From Methylovirgula sp. 4M-Z18 (GTDB lineage: Bacteria; Pseudomonadota; Alphaproteobacteria; Rhizobiales; Beijerinckiaceae), in assembly GCF_037890675.1 (NCBI RefSeq), contig NZ_CP149574.1, forward strand, positions 4,626,874 through 4,690,873: 64,000 bases of DNA. The letters are read 5' to 3'. Below the pieces are notes generated by a model. It saw only the letters and a list, made by a program, of their open reading frames with translations, was not told the DNA's origin and did not search any database. This document shows, in pieces, positions 44,126 through 52,560 of the stretch (positions are counted from its first letter, which is position 1; each line of letters opens with the position of its first letter). The translations under genes were made by a program, and so were the position numbers.

Positions 44126-45078
44126 GCGAGCTCGCCGTAATCGTGCCGGTATTCACCCGGCGTGAACGCGGCGAAACTCTGGCTCCAGCGCTTTTCCGGC
44201 CAGATGAAATCGACCCGGCCTTCGCCAGGGCGATAGACCGCCGTGTAGGCGGTGGTGAAGCTTGATTTGCGCGCGTGGAGCGGCGGCTGCAAAAACACCT
44301 GGCAGAAACCGTCGAGCGTTTGCGCCGGGGCGGCCAGGGCGTGCAGCAAACGATCCTTGCGCAGCGCGGACGAGCCGCGCCCCGGCCCCTCCTGATGGTT
44401 CGTGCAGACGCGGTCGAGCGTGATCGCGGGGTCGCGGCGCGGGCCGAGGAACAGGGTGCAATAGAGGCCCGAGCGATCGAGCAAGGTCACGTTCTGCGCC
44501 TGGGCGATGGGAATGCGGATTAGGGCTTTCGTCGCCTCCTCCACATTGCGGCACGTCTCCAGCACGTAGCGCAGCATGAGCAGAACCGAAAAGCCGAGGC
44601 CGCGGGTGAGGTTGCCGCCCATGGTGATGCTGCCGACGAGCCCATGCGCGTTCATACCGTCGAGACAGCCGCCCCATGGCCGCTGCGCCTTGCAGATCAC
44701 CGCGTTGCCGAACCAGCGCGTCATCTCGATCCGGTCGGAAATCACCGGCAGCGGATAATCGAAATTGCGGATCAGCGCCGGCCCCTCGCGCCCGAGCCAC
44801 ACCGCCTGGCTGCAGCCGTGCCGCATCGGCGCCGGCCGGTAATGGCTGATGATGCAATGGGCGAGATCGTCATCGCCAACGAGATCGCAGGCATGATCGT
44901 AGCGCGGCAGAAGTTCCGGCATATGGGCGCGCAAGGCATCGCGGCATTCTTTTGGCGTGATCAGCGCCGCGTGGCCGCCCGTATACCAATGCGCAGCTTC
45001 GTGCCGTCCCGCCTGAAAGCGGGAAAGCCATTCAGCCCCAGGCTGATCCTCGATGGCGGCGACAAAGGTTTTCAACAT
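44119..45078 (-). CDS. C45-family (acyl-CoA:6-APA acyltransferase-like) hydrolase
   Basis: A 319-residue Ntn-hydrolase-like protein. The likely self-processing nucleophile is C89 in MRHGCSQAVW, followed by the conserved ALIRNFDYPL, where Arg, Asn and Asp match the C45 active-site block. GGCLDGMNAHGLVGSITMGG and later TNHQEGPG fit the rest of the fold. Family members cleave linear amides such as penicillins or acyl-amino acids, but physiological substrates are mostly unknown. The ATG at 45078 is used; the longer frame would run into the DUF559-flanking repeat. Confidence 0.78.
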   Translation of the reverse strand: MLKTFVAAIEDQPGAEWLSRFQAGRHEAAHWYTGGHAALITPKECRDALRAHMPELLPRYDHACDLVGDDDLAHCIISHYRPAPMRHGCSQAVWLGREGPALIRNFDYPLPVISDRIEMTRWFGNAVICKAQRPWGGCLDGMNAHGLVGSITMGGNLTRGLGFSVLLMLRYVLETCRNVEEATKALIRIPIAQAQNVTLLDRSGLYCTLFLGPRRDPAITLDRVCTNHQEGPGRGSSALRKDRLLHALAAPAQTLDGFCQVFLQPPLHARKSSFTTAYTAVYRPGEGRVDFIWPEKRWSQSFAAFTPGEYRHDYGELAK

Positions 45079-45124
45079 GTCAGTTCGTAGGCTTGCTCCG
45101 GCCGGGTGCTCATCTCTTGCCGCG

Positions 45125-45177
45125 CGTCCCTTCTCCCAGAGGGAGAAGGTGGCACGCGAAGCGTGACGGATGAGGGG
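45125..45177 (+). repeat. 53-bp repeat, left arm around DUF559 gene
   Basis: It begins cgtcccttctcccagaggga and ends gtgacggatgagggg. Within it a small hairpin (ccttctccc/gggagaagg) and a second one (cacgc/gcgtg) are visible. It is inverted relative to 45628-45680 with one mismatch in 53. Confidence 0.85.
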
Positions 45178-45203
45178 GCGCACGTTTTGTCCCTAGCCAC
45201 TAA

Positions 45204-45563
45204 CTATACAGCATCTCGATTTCTCGCGGTATCCGCCGCGCGAAGGATCTCCTGCGTCACCCAGTCCAGCCGCTCCTTGATGTCATCATTTGTAAATCGC
45301 AATTCGAGATAACCGTGAGATTCGATCACCCTTCGCCGTTTAAGATCTTTCTCGATCTCTTCAGCGTGATGCTTTCCATCAAGTTCAATTGTGAGCCGTA
45401 GTGCGGGACAGCAAAAGTCGGCAACAAATCCGGCGATAGGAAATTGCCGCCGGAATTTTAACCCGCCCAGTCGACGCGCGCGTAGACAGAGCCACAGCAG
45501 TTCCTCCGTGGACGTTTGCTCGGCGCGGAGTTTACGAGCAATCTCGATGTGTTTGGAGGTCAT
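45204..45563 (-). CDS. DUF559 endonuclease-like protein
   Basis: A 119-residue protein of the DUF559 family, related to very-short-patch repair and PD-(D/E)xK nucleases. It starts MTSKHIEIARKLRAEQTSTE, then ELLWLCLRARRLGGLKFRRQ, the fold core GFVADFCCPALRLTIELDG (likely metal-binding Asp and Glu), KHHAEEIEKDLKRRRVIESHG, and RFTNDDI. The gene is bracketed by the two arms of a 53-bp inverted repeat, so gene plus arms form a 556-bp unit between the C45 gene and ilvA. The in-frame extension upstream of 45563 is unlikely. Function is unknown; a link to repeat mobility is inference. Confidence 0.82.
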   Translation of the reverse strand: MTSKHIEIARKLRAEQTSTEELLWLCLRARRLGGLKFRRQFPIAGFVADFCCPALRLTIELDGKHHAEEIEKDLKRRRVIESHGYLELRFTNDDIKERLDWVTQEILRAADTARNRDAV

Positions 45564-45627
45564 GCAACCTGAGTTTCTTGCAAATCGGAGAATTTGCAAG
45601 AATTTTGCTTCATACTAAAGCTTGTGA

Positions 45628-45680
45628 CCCCTCATCCGTCACGCTTCGCGTGCCACCTTCTCCCTATGGGAGAAGGGACG
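45628..45680 (-). repeat. 53-bp repeat, right arm around DUF559 gene
   Basis: Reverse complement of 45125-45177 except one base. It ends four bases from the ilvA stop codon, so the insertion border, if it was one, nearly touches ilvA. Confidence 0.85.
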
Positions 45681-45684
45681 CCCG

Positions 45685-47199
45685 TCACCTGCTCAAAAAC
45701 ATCTGATAGGCAGGGTTATCCGTCTCATCCTCATACGGATAGCCAAGCAGCGCAAGCTTTTCGAAGAACCGTTCCCGCTCGGCCAGCGGCACTTGCAGAC
45801 CGGCGAGCACGCGGCCGTAGTCCGCGCCGTGGTTGCGGTAGTGGAAGAGCGTGATGCTCCAATCGCCGCCGACGCCGTCGAGGAATTTCATCAGCGCGCC
45901 GGGGCGTTCGGGAAACTCGAAACGCAAGAGCACTTCGTCCTGCAGATCGGGCGCGCGGCCGCCGACCATGTAGCGCACGTGCAACTTGGCCGACTCGTTC
46001 GCGCTCATGTCGACCACTTTGTAGCGGAGCGCCGTGAGCTGCGCTAAAATCTGCGCCTTCTCGGTGCGCGCATCGCGCAGGCGAATGCCGACGAATACAT
46101 TGGCTTCCTGGCCCGTGGCGTAACGGTAATTGAATTCCGTCACTGTCTGATTGCCGAGCACCTGGATGAAGCGGCGGTAGGAGCCGATCTCTTCCGGGAT
46201 CGTGACGCCGAGCAGAATCTCGCGCTCCTCGCCGACTTCGGCGCGCTCGGCCACGTGGCGCAGCCGGTCGAAATTCATGTTGGCGCCGGAATTGATCGCG
46301 ATCAAAGCGCCTGCGCGCGTGGGGTTTTGCGCGGCATAGGTCTTGAGGCCAGCGAGCGCCAAAGCTCCGGCAGGCTCCGCGATCACGCGCATGTCTTCGA
46401 AAATGTCTTTGATCGCCGCGCACATTTCGTCGGTGTCGGCGGTGATCGTGCCGTCGAGCAGATCTTTGCAGAGGCGATACGTCTCGGCGCCTGCCTGGCG
46501 CACCGCAACGCCATCGGCGAACAGGCCGACGCGGTTGAGAATGACGCGCTCCTGCGCGTGCAGCGCCGCGGTCATCGAGGCGGCATCGACCGGCTCGACG
46601 CCGATCACCTTCGTCTCGGGCCGCAGGTATTTGATGTAGGCTGAAACGCCAGCAGCGAGACCGCCGCCGCCGATCGGTACGAAGACGGCCTCAATCGGCT
46701 CGGGATGCTGGTGCAGGATTTCCATGCCCACCGTGCCCTGTCCCGCAATCACATCCGGATCGTCATAAGGATGCACGAAGGTCAGGTCTTCTTGCGATTC
46801 CAGCGCGCGCGCGTGCGCATAGGCCTCGTCGAACGTATCGCCGTGCAGTACGACCTTGCCGCCCCAATAGCGCACCGCATCGATCTTGATGGGCGGCGTC
46901 GTGACTGGCATCACGATCGTCGCGACGATGCCCAAGCGATGCGCCGACAAAGCAACGCCCTGCGCGTGATTGCCGGCCGACGCGCAGATCACGCCGCGCT
47001 TGCGCGCGTCAAGCGAAAGGCGCGCGATGCGATTGTACGCGCCGCGAATCTTGAACGAAAAGATCGGCTGCAAATCCTCGCGCTTCAGCAGGACGGAGCA
47101 ATCGAGCCTTTGGCTCAGCCGCACCATCTTGTCGAGCGGCGATTGCACCGCAACGTCATAGACACGCGCCTCGAGGATTTTCTTGATGTAATCGGTCAC
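45685..47199 (-). CDS. ilvA: Threonine ammonia-lyase, biosynthetic
   Basis: A 504-residue PLP enzyme converting threonine to 2-oxobutyrate for isoleucine synthesis. PLP lysine is K50 in FSFKIRGAYN; the phosphate cradle is GGGGLAAG, with ASAGNHAQGVA before it. Two ACT-like regulatory domains occupy about 325-504 (YRRFIQVLGNQTVTEFNYRY; LLRFEFPERPGALMKFLD), indicating the long, isoleucine-regulated form. The start is GTG at 47199, overlapping the lysA stop as GTGA. The repeat arm at 45628 lies just behind its 3' end. Confidence 0.95.
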   Translation of the reverse strand: MTDYIKKILEARVYDVAVQSPLDKMVRLSQRLDCSVLLKREDLQPIFSFKIRGAYNRIARLSLDARKRGVICASAGNHAQGVALSAHRLGIVATIVMPVTTPPIKIDAVRYWGGKVVLHGDTFDEAYAHARALESQEDLTFVHPYDDPDVIAGQGTVGMEILHQHPEPIEAVFVPIGGGGLAAGVSAYIKYLRPETKVIGVEPVDAASMTAALHAQERVILNRVGLFADGVAVRQAGAETYRLCKDLLDGTITADTDEMCAAIKDIFEDMRVIAEPAGALALAGLKTYAAQNPTRAGALIAINSGANMNFDRLRHVAERAEVGEEREILLGVTIPEEIGSYRRFIQVLGNQTVTEFNYRYATGQEANVFVGIRLRDARTEKAQILAQLTALRYKVVDMSANESAKLHVRYMVGGRAPDLQDEVLLRFEFPERPGALMKFLDGVGGDWSITLFHYRNHGADYGRVLAGLQVPLAERERFFEKLALLGYPYEDETDNPAYQMFLSR

Positions 47200-48479
47200 G
47201 GGCTTACTTGGCTCAGCCAGGGTGGCAGGCGATCGAGCCCGATCAGATCGTCGTAGGTCGGGCGCGGCCGCACAACCGCAAAATTTCTGCCCTTGACCAG
47301 AACTTCCGGCACGAGCAGGCGCGAATTATAGGTGCCCGATTGCACCGCGCCATAGGCGCCCGCCGACATGATTGCGAGAAGATCGCCAGCCTTCACCCGC
47401 GGCAGGTCGCGGTCGAGCGCAAGATAATCGCCGGTCTCGCACACGGGGCCGACCACGTCGGCATGCAGGGTCGCGCCGTTTTGCGGCGCCTGCAGAACGG
47501 GCAGGATTTCGTGATGCGCTTCGTACAGAGTCGGGCGGATGAGATCGTTCATCGCGGCGTCGGCGACGACGAAATTGCGCCCGTCGCCGTGCTTCACGTA
47601 AATCACCTGCGTCACCAGAATGCCGGCATTGCCGACGAGCAAGCGGCCCGGCTCGAACACCAGCGAGCAACCCAGATTATGGGTATGGCGCTTGACGATA
47701 TGCGCGTAAATAGCGGGGTGATAGGTGTCGGGATCGTGATCCGCCCGATACGGAATGCCGAGGCCGCCGCCAAGATCGATATGCTCGATCGTATGGCCGT
47801 CGGCGCGCAATTGCCGGACGAAATCGGCGAGCAGTGCGAAGGCCGCGTCGAACGGCTCGAGATTGGTGATCTGCGAGCCGATATGCATGTCGATTCCGCT
47901 GACCTTGATGCCGGGCAGTTTCGCGGCCTCGGCATAGACCGCGCGTGCGGTCGAGATCGGCACGCCGAATTTGTTCTCCGACTTGCCGGTCGAGATCTTG
48001 GCATGGGTCTTGGCATCGACATCCGGATTGACGCGCAAGGCAATATGCGCGGTCACGCCCTTCTCGCTCGCGATGCGCGACAGTTCGTGCAATTCGGGCT
48101 CGGATTCCACATTGAAGCAGCGGATGCGCTCGTCGAGCGCGTAAGCGATTTCGTGCGCCGTCTTGCCGACGCCCGAAAACGTGATGCGGGAGCCCGGAAT
48201 GCCGGCCGCGCGGGCGCGGCGCAATTCGCCCTCCGACACCACATCGACGCCGGCGCCGAGGCGGGCATAGGTGGCGAGCACGGCCTGGTTGGAATTGGCC
48301 TTCATCGCATAGCAGATCAGCGCATCGGTGCCGGCGAAAGCCTCGGCGAAGACGCGGTAATGGCGCTCGAGTGTCGCGGTGGAATAGCAATAGAAAGGCG
48401 TGCCGACGGCGCGGGCGATGTCCCGCACATCGACATCCTCGGCGTGGAGCACGCCGTTCACGTAAGAAAAATGATGCAT
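47196..48479 (-). CDS. lysA: Diaminopimelate decarboxylase
   Basis: A 427-residue fold-type III PLP enzyme decarboxylating meso-diaminopimelate to lysine. PLP lysine is K60 in ICYAMKANSN; HIGSQI, DLGGGLGIPY and the phosphate-binding EPGRLLVGNAG are present, and the substrate Cys is in GPVCETGD. It lies between lptM and ilvA on one strand and overlaps ilvA by 4 bases; lptM upstream of lysA is a common arrangement. Confidence 0.96.
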   Translation of the reverse strand: MHHFSYVNGVLHAEDVDVRDIARAVGTPFYCYSTATLERHYRVFAEAFAGTDALICYAMKANSNQAVLATYARLGAGVDVVSEGELRRARAAGIPGSRITFSGVGKTAHEIAYALDERIRCFNVESEPELHELSRIASEKGVTAHIALRVNPDVDAKTHAKISTGKSENKFGVPISTARAVYAEAAKLPGIKVSGIDMHIGSQITNLEPFDAAFALLADFVRQLRADGHTIEHIDLGGGLGIPYRADHDPDTYHPAIYAHIVKRHTHNLGCSLVFEPGRLLVGNAGILVTQVIYVKHGDGRNFVVADAAMNDLIRPTLYEAHHEILPVLQAPQNGATLHADVVGPVCETGDYLALDRDLPRVKAGDLLAIMSAGAYGAVQSGTYNSRLLVPEVLVKGRNFAVVRPRPTYDDLIGLDRLPPWLSQVSP

Positions 48480-48488
48480 TGTTAGACC

Positions 48489-48704
48489 TTAAAGCAGCCA
48501 GTCGGCGGGCGTATCGATTTTCGGCGGCACGATTGGCACTTTTTTGCGGCTCTGCTTCTGTTTCACCGGCTTGCCGTTGGCGTCGACCTTCTGCTCCGCG
48601 TCGGGCGGCGGCGGGGGTGCGAGCGGCCCCTTGCGGCCGCAGCCGGACAGACCGACGAGCGCAACGAGCGCCAGAATGGGAAGAACGCGAAAGGGACGGT
48701 TCAC
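48489..48704 (-). CDS. lptM: LPS translocon maturation chaperone LptM-like lipoprotein
   Basis: A 71-residue lipoprotein. The signal peptide (MNRPFRVLPILALVALVG) ends in the lipobox LSGC, then GRKGPLAPPPPP, the hallmark of LptM/YifL. Family members aid LptD disulfide formation at the outer membrane. The start is GTG at 48704, 7 bases after GGAG; the TTG at 48710 would be too close to that site. The stop is 9 bp before lysA. Confidence 0.88.
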   Translation of the reverse strand: MNRPFRVLPILALVALVGLSGCGRKGPLAPPPPPDAEQKVDANGKPVKQKQSRKKVPIVPPKIDTPADWLL

Positions 48705-48856
48705 AAGCAAACTCCAAGAAATTTCGCGTCCCTATATAGCCGATGGGCGGAAAAAAGCGAGGCGGGTATTGGGAAGCTCGCGCTCCTTTCAAGCTGTTCG
48801 AATCCCCCGATCAATGCTATTCGGCTGGCCATGCTTCGTCCCGCCCGCCTTTTCCC

Positions 48857-49477
48857 ATGAATTTCTCGTTTTCCGCCGCGTCCACCGGCTTTCTGCTCGG
48901 GGCGAGCTTCATTGTCGCTATCGGCGCGCAAAATGCCTTCGTGCTGCGCCAAGGATTGCTGCGCCAGCATGTGTTTCCGGTCGCGCTGCTTTGCTCGCTC
49001 TCGGATGCCGTGCTGATCGCCGCCGGCGTCGGCGGCCTTGGCACTTTGGTCGAGAAAAATCCGGACGTGCTGTTCTATGTCACGCTGTTCGGCATCGCCT
49101 TTCTCGCCTTCTACGGGTTCAAGGCGCTGCAGCGCGCCCGGCACACCGAATCGCTGCGGGCGGCGGGCGGTGAGTCCGGCCCGCTCGGCGCCACCATCCT
49201 GATGACGCTGCTGCTGACCTTCGCCAATCCGCATGTCTATCTCGACACGGTCGTGCTGCTCGGGTCGATTTCGGCGCGCTTCCCGATTCATGAGCACGTC
49301 GCTTTCGCGCTTGGCGCGATGAGTGCGTCATTCCTGTGGTTCTTCGGCCTGGCCTATGGAGCGCGGCTGCTGACGCCTTTGTTTCAATCGCCGCTTGCCT
49401 GGCGCATATTAGATCTCATCATTGCCTTGGTGATGTTCTCCATCGCGCTCGGGCTGGCGCTGCATCTTCGCGGTTAA
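48857..49477 (+). CDS. LysE/ArgO family amino acid exporter
   Basis: A 206-residue membrane protein with six predicted helices. The conserved opening GFLLGASFIVAIGAQNAFVL with the QNAFVLRQGL motif places it in the LysE/ArgO group exporting lysine or arginine; TFANPHVYLDTVVLLG marks helix 5. It is divergent from lptM-lysA, which suits excess lysine export. The ATG at about 48857 is chosen because family homology begins there. Confidence 0.88.
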   Translation: MNFSFSAASTGFLLGASFIVAIGAQNAFVLRQGLLRQHVFPVALLCSLSDAVLIAAGVGGLGTLVEKNPDVLFYVTLFGIAFLAFYGFKALQRARHTESLRAAGGESGPLGATILMTLLLTFANPHVYLDTVVLLGSISARFPIHEHVAFALGAMSASFLWFFGLAYGARLLTPLFQSPLAWRILDLIIALVMFSIALGLALHLRG

Positions 49478-49489
49478 GGAGTTTTTCCC

Positions 49490-50179
49490 ATGGCACCCAC
49501 ACTCTCCGGCCCAAGGCTGCCCGCAAGATCGGGCAAGGCCAAACAGCTCGTGGTTTTTCTGCACGGCTACGGCGCCAGTGGCGACGATCTCATCGATATC
49601 GGCCGGCAATGGCAGGGGCTTTTGCCGGATGCCGCCTTCGTCGCGCCGCATGCGCCCGAGCCCTGCGGCATGGGCGGCGGCGGGCGGCAATGGTTCGCGC
49701 TCACCTTCCGCGACGCGGACGAGCGCTGGCGCGGTGTCACGCAGGCCCGGCCGACGCTGGACGCGTTTCTCAATGCCGAACTTGCAAAGCAGAATCTCAC
49801 CGACGCCGATCTGTGCCTCGTCGGCTTCAGCCAGGGCACGATGATGGCGCTGCACACCGGCCTGCGCCGGAACATCGCCCCCGCCGCGATCGTCGGCTAT
49901 TCCGGCCAGCTCGTTGGCCCCGAGCACCTGAGCGAGGCAAAGGCGCGCAACAGCAAGGGCGCGCCGCCGCCAGTGCTGCTAGTGCATGGCGACATGGACG
50001 AGGTGCTGACCGTCGACAATCTGTTTCTCTCCGCCGACGCGCTGGGCAAGGCCGATATCCCGTGCGAATGGCATCTATCGCTCGGCATCGGCCATGGCAT
50101 CGATCAAGGCGGATTGGTGCACGGCGGCCTGTTCATCGCGCAAAGATTCGGCGTGAAGGTGCAGCTTAAGGCACGGTGA
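49490..50179 (+). CDS. Phospholipase/carboxylesterase, alpha/beta hydrolase
   Basis: A 229-residue serine hydrolase. The nucleophile is S114 in VGFSQGTMMAL; the acid is in VHGDMDEVLTV and the His in GIGHGIDQGG. HGYGASGDDLIDIG gives the oxyanion loop. It belongs to the acyl-protein thioesterase-like carboxylesterase group. It follows lysE-type exporter by 12 bp on the same strand, so cotranscription is likely; substrate is unknown. Confidence 0.88.
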   Translation: MAPTLSGPRLPARSGKAKQLVVFLHGYGASGDDLIDIGRQWQGLLPDAAFVAPHAPEPCGMGGGGRQWFALTFRDADERWRGVTQARPTLDAFLNAELAKQNLTDADLCLVGFSQGTMMALHTGLRRNIAPAAIVGYSGQLVGPEHLSEAKARNSKGAPPPVLLVHGDMDEVLTVDNLFLSADALGKADIPCEWHLSLGIGHGIDQGGLVHGGLFIAQRFGVKVQLKAR

Positions 50180-50181
50180 TT

Positions 50182-50270
50182 CCTTCTCCCCGAACTGAAC
50201 TCGGCTGTTGCCGAGTTCAGCATCAAGAATGCACAAACCGGGTAAACCCGGTTTGTGAGCGGGGAGAAGG
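50182..50270. repeat. Three-armed REP-like palindrome
   Basis: Outer arms ccttctcccc (50182-50191) and ggggagaagg (50261-50270) enclose two hairpins: ctgaactcgg/ccgagttcag (50195-50220) and cacaaaccggg/cccggtttgtg (50232-50257). The core matches the degenerate copy at 39.25 kb and the ccttctccc/gggagaagg hairpin of the DUF559 arms. It separates the convergent esterase and helicase genes and may also end both transcripts. Confidence 0.8.
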
Positions 50271-50279
50271 GAGAACGGC

Positions 50280-51620
50280 TTATTGTCCGTTTGACGCGCG
50301 GCGCTCGCCGGCGTTGCGCGGCTTGCCGCCGTGGAAGCGCCGCCGCTGCTGCTGGCCCGGCTTGCCGCCGGCCTTGTGCCCGCCGAACGGGCGCTGGCCT
50401 TGCGGACGGGGAGCCTGCTCGGTTTCCTGGCCGAGCGATGCGCCGGCCTCTGAACCGAGCGGATTGTCGACCGCCGGCACGCGCTGCCGGGTCGTGCGCT
50501 CGATATCGCGCAAATAGGCACGCTCGTCGTGGCCGCAGAATGAGATCGCGATGCCCGCGGCGCCGGCGCGCGCGGTGCGGCCGATCCGGTGCACATAGCT
50601 CTCCGGCACGTTGGGCAGGTCGTAATTGATCACGTGAGTCACGCCGTCGACATCGATGCCGCGTGCCGCAATATCGGTCGCGACCAGAAGGCGCGATTTG
50701 CCGTTGCGGAAAGCCGCGAGCGCGCGCTCGCGCTGGCCTTGCGACTTGTTGCCGTGAATGGCGTCGGCGATGAAACCGGCGGCGCCGAGATGGCGGACGA
50801 TCTTGTCGGCACCATGTTTGGTGCGGGCAAAGACTAGCGCCCGGGCGATGGATTTGTCTTCCAAGAGCTTATGCAGCAGCGCCTGCTTTTTCGGCTGGTC
50901 GCAGAAAATCACCTGCTGGTCGACGCGCTCGGCGGTCGTCGCGACGGGCGTCACCGCAACCTGCTGCGGATTGCGCAGGAGTTCGTTGGCGAGTTCGGCG
51001 ATCTCCTTCGGCATGGTCGCCGAGAAGAACAGGTTCTGCCGCTGCTTCGGCAATAGTGCGACAAGCCTCTTGATGTCGCGAATAAAGCCCATGTCGAGCA
51101 TCTGGTCAGCTTCGTCGAGAACCAGGATTTCGACATTGCTCAAGGACAGTGCCCGCTGGCTGACGAGATCGACCAGGCGGCCCGGCGTGGCGACGACGAT
51201 GTCATGGCCGTTTTGCGCGGCGCGCACCTGCCGGCTGATCGGCACGCCGCCGAAAATCACCGTTGAGTCGAGCTTCAGGTTGCGGCCATAGGCGCGGAAC
51301 GAGTCGAGGATCTGGCTCGCAAGTTCGCGGGTTGGCGAGAGCACCAGCACCCGGGCCGTGCGCGGCGCGCGCTGCTTCGGGGTCTTGGCGAGATGATTCA
51401 GGATCGGCAGGGCGAATGCGGCCGTCTTGCCGGTGCCGGTCTGGGCGATGCCGAGCAGGTCATGGCCGGCCAGGACGAAGGGGATCGCCTGGGCCTGAAT
51501 CGGGGTGGGGTTGGTATAGCCTTCGGCACTCAGCGCCTTGAGAAGGGGGGCGACGAGACCGAGGTCTTGGAAATGCGACAAGTGATGATCTTTCAAACGT
51601 ATGCGAGACAAACGGGGCAT
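50280..51620 (-). CDS. rhlE: DEAD-box RNA helicase (RhlE-like)
   Basis: About 446 residues. Helicase motifs: Q motif (FQDLGL, GYTNPTPIQAQAIP), I AQTGTGKTAAF, Ia PTRELASQI, II VLDEADQMLD, III SATMP, IV-V ARTKHGADKIVRHL and TDIAARGIDVDGV, VI HRIGRTARAG. The C-terminal tail is Gly/Arg/Gln-rich (GGKPGQQQRRRFHGG), as in RhlE proteins that remodel ribosomal RNA in the cold. The ATG at 51620 is used, but a TTG at 51581, nearer the Q motif, could be the true start. Confidence 0.9.
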   Translation of the reverse strand: MPRLSRIRLKDHHLSHFQDLGLVAPLLKALSAEGYTNPTPIQAQAIPFVLAGHDLLGIAQTGTGKTAAFALPILNHLAKTPKQRAPRTARVLVLSPTRELASQILDSFRAYGRNLKLDSTVIFGGVPISRQVRAAQNGHDIVVATPGRLVDLVSQRALSLSNVEILVLDEADQMLDMGFIRDIKRLVALLPKQRQNLFFSATMPKEIAELANELLRNPQQVAVTPVATTAERVDQQVIFCDQPKKQALLHKLLEDKSIARALVFARTKHGADKIVRHLGAAGFIADAIHGNKSQGQRERALAAFRNGKSRLLVATDIAARGIDVDGVTHVINYDLPNVPESYVHRIGRTARAGAAGIAISFCGHDERAYLRDIERTTRQRVPAVDNPLGSEAGASLGQETEQAPRPQGQRPFGGHKAGGKPGQQQRRRFHGGKPRNAGERRASNGQ

Positions 51621-51924
51621 GCAGCGCCGGGATAGGGGCACTGTCCGGTCGATCCGGCTTGAGGTGAAGACGGCCCCGCGTGACATAGGCAGCCGAAAGT
51701 GTCAGCCGGGAGACGGACGAGGCTCAAAAAAGCTCCGCTCACGCACGTCTTGGAAGGAATGGCTGACGTTGCAGCGCAGCATATGGCGGATTTGGCCCAA
51801 TAAGTCAATCTGTAAACGGTAAAGGGACGCCGCATGGTTTGCAGGGGTCCTCCGCGCGCGCCCGCCTTGACGGACACCGTAAAAGGGAAACAAATCGGGC
51901 TATCAAAAGTTTCGGGAGAGTGGG

Positions 51925-52536
51925 ATGCAACTCATTGGCATGATGGATTCGCCTTATGTGCGGCGGGTCGCGATTTCCCTGCGGCTGATGGGCATTGCAC
52001 ATGAGCACCAGCAAATATCGGTGTTTCGCCAGATGGACGAGTTCCGCGCCATCAATCCGGTGATCAAGGCGCCGACGCTCGTGTGCGACGACGGCACCAC
52101 GCTCATGGAATCCGCGCTGATTCTCGATTATCTCGAGGCGCTCGCCGACCCGGAGCGCAGCCTGATGCCAAAAGACCTTGCCGCCCGGCGGCGGGCGCTT
52201 GCCTTGATCGGGCTTGGCCTCGCGGCTTGCGAAAAGTCGATCCAGATCGAATACGAGCGCAAGCGGCCGAAAGAGTTCCACTACGAACCCTGGGTCGCCC
52301 GCGTGACCGGGCAGTTGCACGCCGCGATGGAGCTCCTGGAAAAGGCGGCATCCCACGCCAATCCGTGGCTCGTGACACCGCACATGTGCCAAGCGGACGT
52401 TACCGTCGCGGTGGCGTGGCGCTTCGTACAATATATCGTGCCGGATCTGGTGCGGGTCACCTCCTATGCCGGGCTCGCGGCCTATGCGGGTCGGGTGGAG
52501 CAATTGCCGGAATTCGTCGAGACGCCACTGGAATAA
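51925..52536 (+). CDS. Glutathione S-transferase family protein
   Basis: A 203-residue GST. The N-terminal thioredoxin-like domain begins MQLIGMMDSPYVRRVAISLR, with the glutathione-binding VIKAPTLV cis-Pro and LMESALILDYLE. The C-terminal half is the usual helical domain (QADVTVAVAWRFV). Ser9/Tyr11 is a candidate activating residue. The ATG follows ttcgggagagtggg. The substrate is unknown. It stands alone between the helicase and SGNH genes. Confidence 0.88.
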   Translation: MQLIGMMDSPYVRRVAISLRLMGIAHEHQQISVFRQMDEFRAINPVIKAPTLVCDDGTTLMESALILDYLEALADPERSLMPKDLAARRRALALIGLGLAACEKSIQIEYERKRPKEFHYEPWVARVTGQLHAAMELLEKAASHANPWLVTPHMCQADVTVAVAWRFVQYIVPDLVRVTSYAGLAAYAGRVEQLPEFVETPLE

Positions 52537-52560
52537 GCCGGGCTTCCCGCACCTGTAGCT

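Noticed and set aside
48797-48816. gttcgaatcccccgat resembling a tRNA T-arm
   Set aside because: The bases before it cannot form the T-stem, and no acceptor or anticodon arm can be built around it.
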